Assembly (NCBI RefSeq): GCF_002982115.1
Contig: NZ_CP019980.1
Location: 2,178,001-2,242,000 of the forward strand
Source: Lysinibacillus sphaericus
Lineage (GTDB): Bacteria; Bacillota; Bacilli; Bacillales_A; Planococcaceae
Direction of reading: 5' to 3'
Length of the DNA stretch: 64,000 nt
This document shows positions 60,887 to 64,000 of this stretch, piece by piece. The first letter of the stretch is position 1; every line of letters begins with the position of its first letter. The position numbers and the translations under genes are program-made. The notes under the pieces are model-generated. The model made no database searches. It worked only from the letters and a program-made list of their open reading frames with translations, and had not been told where the DNA came from.

Positions 60887-61003
60887 ATATGTGCCCAAAT
60901 TTAGTTTATTGACTGTTTAAATTCAAAAAATCATCAAAAGTTTATAAGAATTATATTTTTTTACTTTAACCTTGTATCTATAATTGAAAGGGGCAACTAG
61001 AAA

Positions 61004-61975
61004 ATGAAAAAAATTATGAAGTGGTTTTCAGTAGGTTTCTGTATGTTATTGCTTGTGCTTAGCGTCTCTGTCTTTAGCTTCCATAAGTTCAAAGAAAATA
61101 AAGAAAGTTTGTTATTAGAGAATAATACGGGCAAACTAATCGATTTTAACGGAAAGAAGATGAATGTTTATTCTGAAGGTCAGGACAATGATACATTTGT
61201 ATTTATGGCTGGCTCAGCAGTAGCAGCACCGATGTATGAATTAAAAAGCTTGTATCGTCATTTTTCAAAAGAAGATAAAATTGCCGTTGTGGAAAGAGCG
61301 GGATATGGGTATAGTGATGTATTTAACGACAATCGGGATATAGATGTAATATTAGAACAAACGAGGGAGGCACTAATGAAAAGTGGGAATAAGCCCCCTT
61401 ATATTTTAGTACCACACTCTATTTCAGGAATCGAAGCCATCTATTGGGCGCAGAAATATCCGAAAGAAGTAAAAGCCATTGTGGCGTTAGATATTGGTTT
61501 ACCATCTCAATATATAAAACATCCCGTAGGTTTCGCAGAAAAGACTTTTATGAAAATAGGGAATGCTTTAAGTGAATTAGGATTCCAAAGAGTGTTTCCG
61601 AATTTAGCATATAACGATGCCGTCTTAGAGAAAGATTTTCTGACTTCAAAAGAAAAAGAAATATTTAAGGCGATTTCAAATAAACAGGGCATCAACAACG
61701 ATATGGAACAAGAAATGCTTCATGTCGTAAATAATAGTAAAAAGTCTACCGCATTACCTATTCCCAAAACAACCCCAATTTTATTTATTGATGCTTACCT
61801 TGATAAAAATTCTAAAGCTGCTAAAGCATCACTAAAAGACTATCAGGATTTTGCAAAGCAGTTAGACGTTTCAACTGTAATTCAAATAAAAAGCAAGCAC
61901 AGTATTTACTTGTACCATTCTACTGAAATCTATGAAGAAACCCAAAAATTCTTGCAGGAGATGGTTGAACAATAG
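61004..61975 (+). CDS. Alpha/beta hydrolase with N-terminal membrane anchor
   Basis: A 323-residue protein with an N-terminal membrane helix (about 8-25) and an alpha/beta hydrolase fold outside the membrane. The oxyanion region is FMAGSAVAAP near residue 68 and the nucleophile elbow reads VPHSISGIEA near 132, a GxSxG variant in which the first glycine is replaced by proline-histidine. VERAGYGYSD near 97 is also typical, and the histidine in KSKHSIYLYH near 302 could complete the triad. AAAGGGGC precedes the ATG. It lies 16 bases before a two-component system and may be its partner or target. Confidence 0.82.
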   Translation: MKKIMKWFSVGFCMLLLVLSVSVFSFHKFKENKESLLLENNTGKLIDFNGKKMNVYSEGQDNDTFVFMAGSAVAAPMYELKSLYRHFSKEDKIAVVERAGYGYSDVFNDNRDIDVILEQTREALMKSGNKPPYILVPHSISGIEAIYWAQKYPKEVKAIVALDIGLPSQYIKHPVGFAEKTFMKIGNALSELGFQRVFPNLAYNDAVLEKDFLTSKEKEIFKAISNKQGINNDMEQEMLHVVNNSKKSTALPIPKTTPILFIDAYLDKNSKAAKASLKDYQDFAKQLDVSTVIQIKSKHSIYLYHSTEIYEETQKFLQEMVEQ

Positions 61976-61991
61976 TGAGGAAAGGACGAAA

Positions 61992-62660
61992 ATGTTGTTT
62001 ACAATTTTACTGGTAGAAGATGATAAAATGATTGGAAGTTTATTAGAGAATATATTACAAAAAGAAGGGTATAACGTAATCTGGTTAGAAAATGGAGCTT
62101 CATTATATACCGTTATTAAGCAAGTCGACATTGTCATTATGGATATTATGCTACCGGGGGAGGATGGGTATCAAATTTCCATGCGAATTAATCAGCTAGG
62201 GCATAATATCCCTATCATATTTTTAACTGCTAGAAGTGATATTGAGAGTAAATTAAGAGGGCTTGAAATTGGCGAAGATTATATGGTAAAGCCATTTGAT
62301 CCGAGGGAATTATTAATACGAATAAAAAATAAATTAGTTGCTACTTACGGTATTCACAAACAAATACAACATTTATCAATTGATGTTACGCATATGCGTG
62401 TTGTTAATCATCAACATCATAAAGAAGTCGAATTGACAGCGATTGAAAAGAAAATATTCTTTTATCTCTACGAAAACGCAAATTTTATTTTATCTAAAGA
62501 ACAATTCATGGAATACCTTTGGCCGCTAGAGGATCGCAATTTAAATTTAATTAACGTATATATCAAAAAGTTACGCAGCAAAATTGACGATCGAGATGGT
62601 GTTATTATTCAAAATGTATATGGAGAAGGGTATCGTATGAATACTCATATGAAACAATGA
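61992..62660 (+). CDS. OmpR/PhoB-type response regulator
   Basis: A 222-residue regulator. The receiver domain has EDD at 9-11, the phosphate acceptor Asp in VIMDIMLPGEDGY near residue 52, threonine in FLTAR and lysine in VKPFDPRELL. The C-terminal winged helix has SKEQFMEYLWP and YIKKLRSKIDD. GAGGAAAGG lies about seven bases before the ATG at 61992; an overlapping longer frame upstream is not favoured. It overlaps the kinase gene by four bases. Confidence 0.92.
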   Translation: MLFTILLVEDDKMIGSLLENILQKEGYNVIWLENGASLYTVIKQVDIVIMDIMLPGEDGYQISMRINQLGHNIPIIFLTARSDIESKLRGLEIGEDYMVKPFDPRELLIRIKNKLVATYGIHKQIQHLSIDVTHMRVVNHQHHKEVELTAIEKKIFFYLYENANFILSKEQFMEYLWPLEDRNLNLINVYIKKLRSKIDDRDGVIIQNVYGEGYRMNTHMKQ

Positions 62661-63643
62661 AACTAAAAAAGAAATATCAACTATTGCTATTGACGGTTAT
62701 AGGCAGTGTTCCACTTTCTGTTGTCGTGATTAGTGTTATCGTAACCATCATTTACAATCATTTTTCAAATGATGCACAAACCCAGTTTTATGAGTCAAAA
62801 GCTTATCCAATTATGCTAGGATTATTTATCGTCAGTTTCTTTGCTTTGGCTATTCTATTCTCTAAATCCATTAATACATTGATTAAACGGATCAATGTAT
62901 TAAACAAAACAATTATGGAGTTGGCAAGTGACGACAAGAAGAGGCTTCAAAAGATTCCTTACGCTAGAAATGATGAATTAGGGGATTTAACCAATGCAGT
63001 AAACCTCCTTATTGACCGGACGATATCAAAGGAAATTGAAATACAGCAACAGGAGCGAATGAAACAAGAACTTTTAACTCAGTTGCGCCATGATATTAAT
63101 ACGCCTTTAACAGCGATGCGCTTACAACTGTACACAATCGAACATGATTTTTCACAACATCAGGATATTTTCAATTCTTTAAACGAACAAATAAACTATA
63201 TTTCAAAGTTATCCAATGAATATGACTTTGAACGCTTATCTCGTGTTGATAATTCGTATGTAGTCATGGAAAAAGTAGATGTTCCAAAACTTCTAAATAC
63301 AATTATTTTAAAGTGGAATTTTTTATTTAAAGTCAACCAAATCTCTATTGTGTTAAACAATTGCGCAACTAACTGCCAATGGCGCAGTAATGAAATTTGG
63401 TTGCACCGATTATTTGATAATATCTTCCAAAATATAGTGCGTCATGCAGCATGTGATACATTGGAAATCACTTTGCAAACAAACGCAATTAACTTTAAGG
63501 ATAATGGGATTGGGTTTAATGTGGAGGAAAAGGGCACTGGTTTACGTATCATCGAAGATATTTGTCGAGTACTTGAACTACAGAGTACAATCCAATCCAA
63601 TGAAAACGGTACTCAAGTGACCATTTGCTATGCGCAATATTAA
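62657..63643 (+). CDS. Sensor histidine kinase
   Basis: A 328-residue membrane kinase with two membrane helices (about 10-30 and 50-70) that enclose only a short outer loop, then HAMP (about 72-125), a HisKA domain with the phosphate-accepting histidine in LRHDINTPLTAMRL near residue 144, and a HATPase domain with IFQNIVRHA near 258 and the G box KDNGIGFNVEEKGTGLRI near 280. The short outer loop suggests it senses signals in the membrane, as bacitracin-responsive intramembrane kinases do. It forms a pair with the regulator it overlaps. Its operon contains an alpha/beta hydrolase. Confidence 0.92.
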   Translation: MKLKKKYQLLLLTVIGSVPLSVVVISVIVTIIYNHFSNDAQTQFYESKAYPIMLGLFIVSFFALAILFSKSINTLIKRINVLNKTIMELASDDKKRLQKIPYARNDELGDLTNAVNLLIDRTISKEIEIQQQERMKQELLTQLRHDINTPLTAMRLQLYTIEHDFSQHQDIFNSLNEQINYISKLSNEYDFERLSRVDNSYVVMEKVDVPKLLNTIILKWNFLFKVNQISIVLNNCATNCQWRSNEIWLHRLFDNIFQNIVRHAACDTLEITLQTNAINFKDNGIGFNVEEKGTGLRIIEDICRVLELQSTIQSNENGTQVTICYAQY

Positions 63644-63953
63644 TACTTTCAGTAAAGGCAACGGTTCGAAATTAAAAGCTGGTCAAAATCGTATTAAAAC
63701 AGCTTATTACGTTCAACATGTATAACTGCTGTCACTCATATAAAACAATCGGAAGCTATTCATACAAGAATTGTGCCTTCTTTTGCTAAAGGTCATATTA
63801 TAGAATAATAATTTATTAAGCTTCTTTTGACCTAAACGACGCTTTAAGAATTTTAGGTTGCAACAGTAACGCACTTGCATTAACACAAGGTTGCTTATTA
63901 TCTTTGTTTACGATACATTGCAGTGAAATCGATTTATTTAAAGGGGTGTAAAG
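63644..63953. other. Gene-free stretch after the kinase gene
   Basis: No gene is supported in 310 bases. A short frame without start (SKGNGSKLKAGQNRIKTAYY) ends near 63724 and could be a remnant. The last 30 bases hold the site for the truncated gene. Confidence 0.35.
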
Positions 63954-64000
63954 GTGGACCTATTACTCTGGATAACGATTGCTTTCATCATAATTGGAAT
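63954..64000 (+). CDS. Membrane protein, cut by the window end
   Basis: A GTG preceded by AAAGGGGTG opens a frame that reads MDLLLWITIAFIIIG before the window stops. It begins with a membrane helix. Too short for family assignment. Confidence 0.45.
   Translation, partial: MDLLLWITIAFIIIG

Noticed and set aside
1..64000. CRISPR arrays, rRNA and tRNA genes, replication origin
   Set aside because: No regularly spaced direct repeats, no recognisable rRNA or tRNA sequence, and no DnaA-box cluster were seen on reading both strands.

Overview
The window is AT-rich DNA of a spore-forming Gram-positive, most likely Lysinibacillus or a close relative. The evidence is strong AGGAGG-type ribosome binding sites with frequent GTG and TTG starts, a gamma-type spore protein, a Spo0E-like phosphatase, a T-box-controlled threonyl-tRNA synthetase, two cobalamin riboswitches, and the ypmR-ypmS-msrA-msrB gene order known from Bacillus. 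No rRNA, tRNA or CRISPR array was seen.

Bases 1-9,700 hold small regulators and acetyltransferases, a T-box leader with thrS, a short Spo0E-like gene (5822-5986) with a TTG start, and a CcsB/ResC-type cytochrome c assembly protein without its ResB partner. Bases 9,700-14,300 hold a cold-shock gene and a ComP/ComA-type two-component pair. No comQ or comX lies beside the pair. It diverges from an unknown membrane protein gene, and the shared intergenic region carries four TTTCGG-N4-CCGAAA type sites spaced 22-23 bp apart. Bases 14,300-19,500 hold thyA, an Rrf2 regulator and its oxidoreductase target that share a 19-bp palindromic operator, and aspA. A 317-bp GC-rich repeat with imperfect terminal inverted repeats follows aspA.

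Bases 19,900-29,200 hold a chemoreceptor, two cobalamin riboswitches (one before a 42-codon ORF and an unknown protein, one before a BtuF-like lipoprotein and a siroheme-reductase-like protein), a Tet(M)-like ribosomal protection protein, and a DUF2243-CtaG pair. Bases 29,500-42,400 are mostly housekeeping: an RlmI-like methyltransferase, an esterase, dihydrofolate reductase, a YwqG-like protein, hemolysin III, DegV, the ypmRS-msrAB operon, a chemoreceptor, YozE and deoD. A decayed Tn554-type fragment sits near 34 kb.

Bases 42,400-57,700 are accessory DNA. The last 50 bp of deoD recur at 45921-45970 with only synonymous differences. The 3.6 kb between the two copies holds a broken tyrosine integrase, prophage fragments and a secreted SH3-like protein, so this is a decayed element inserted at the 3' end of deoD. 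A relic of a second integrase lies just beyond the right copy. Farther right are a MazG-like plus HNH nuclease gene pair, paralogs of the secreted protein (one intact, one a relic), a gamma SASP, a lipoprotein nuclease, a cysteine-rich protein, a resolvase relic and a two-domain multicopper oxidase.

Bases 57,900-63,650 hold a six-gene ABC transporter operon with an HTH regulator and tandem DUF3955 proteins. After it come an alpha/beta hydrolase and an OmpR-type two-component system. A membrane protein gene begins at 63954 and is cut by the window end. Protein family calls come from reading motifs and recalled family members; no database search was run.
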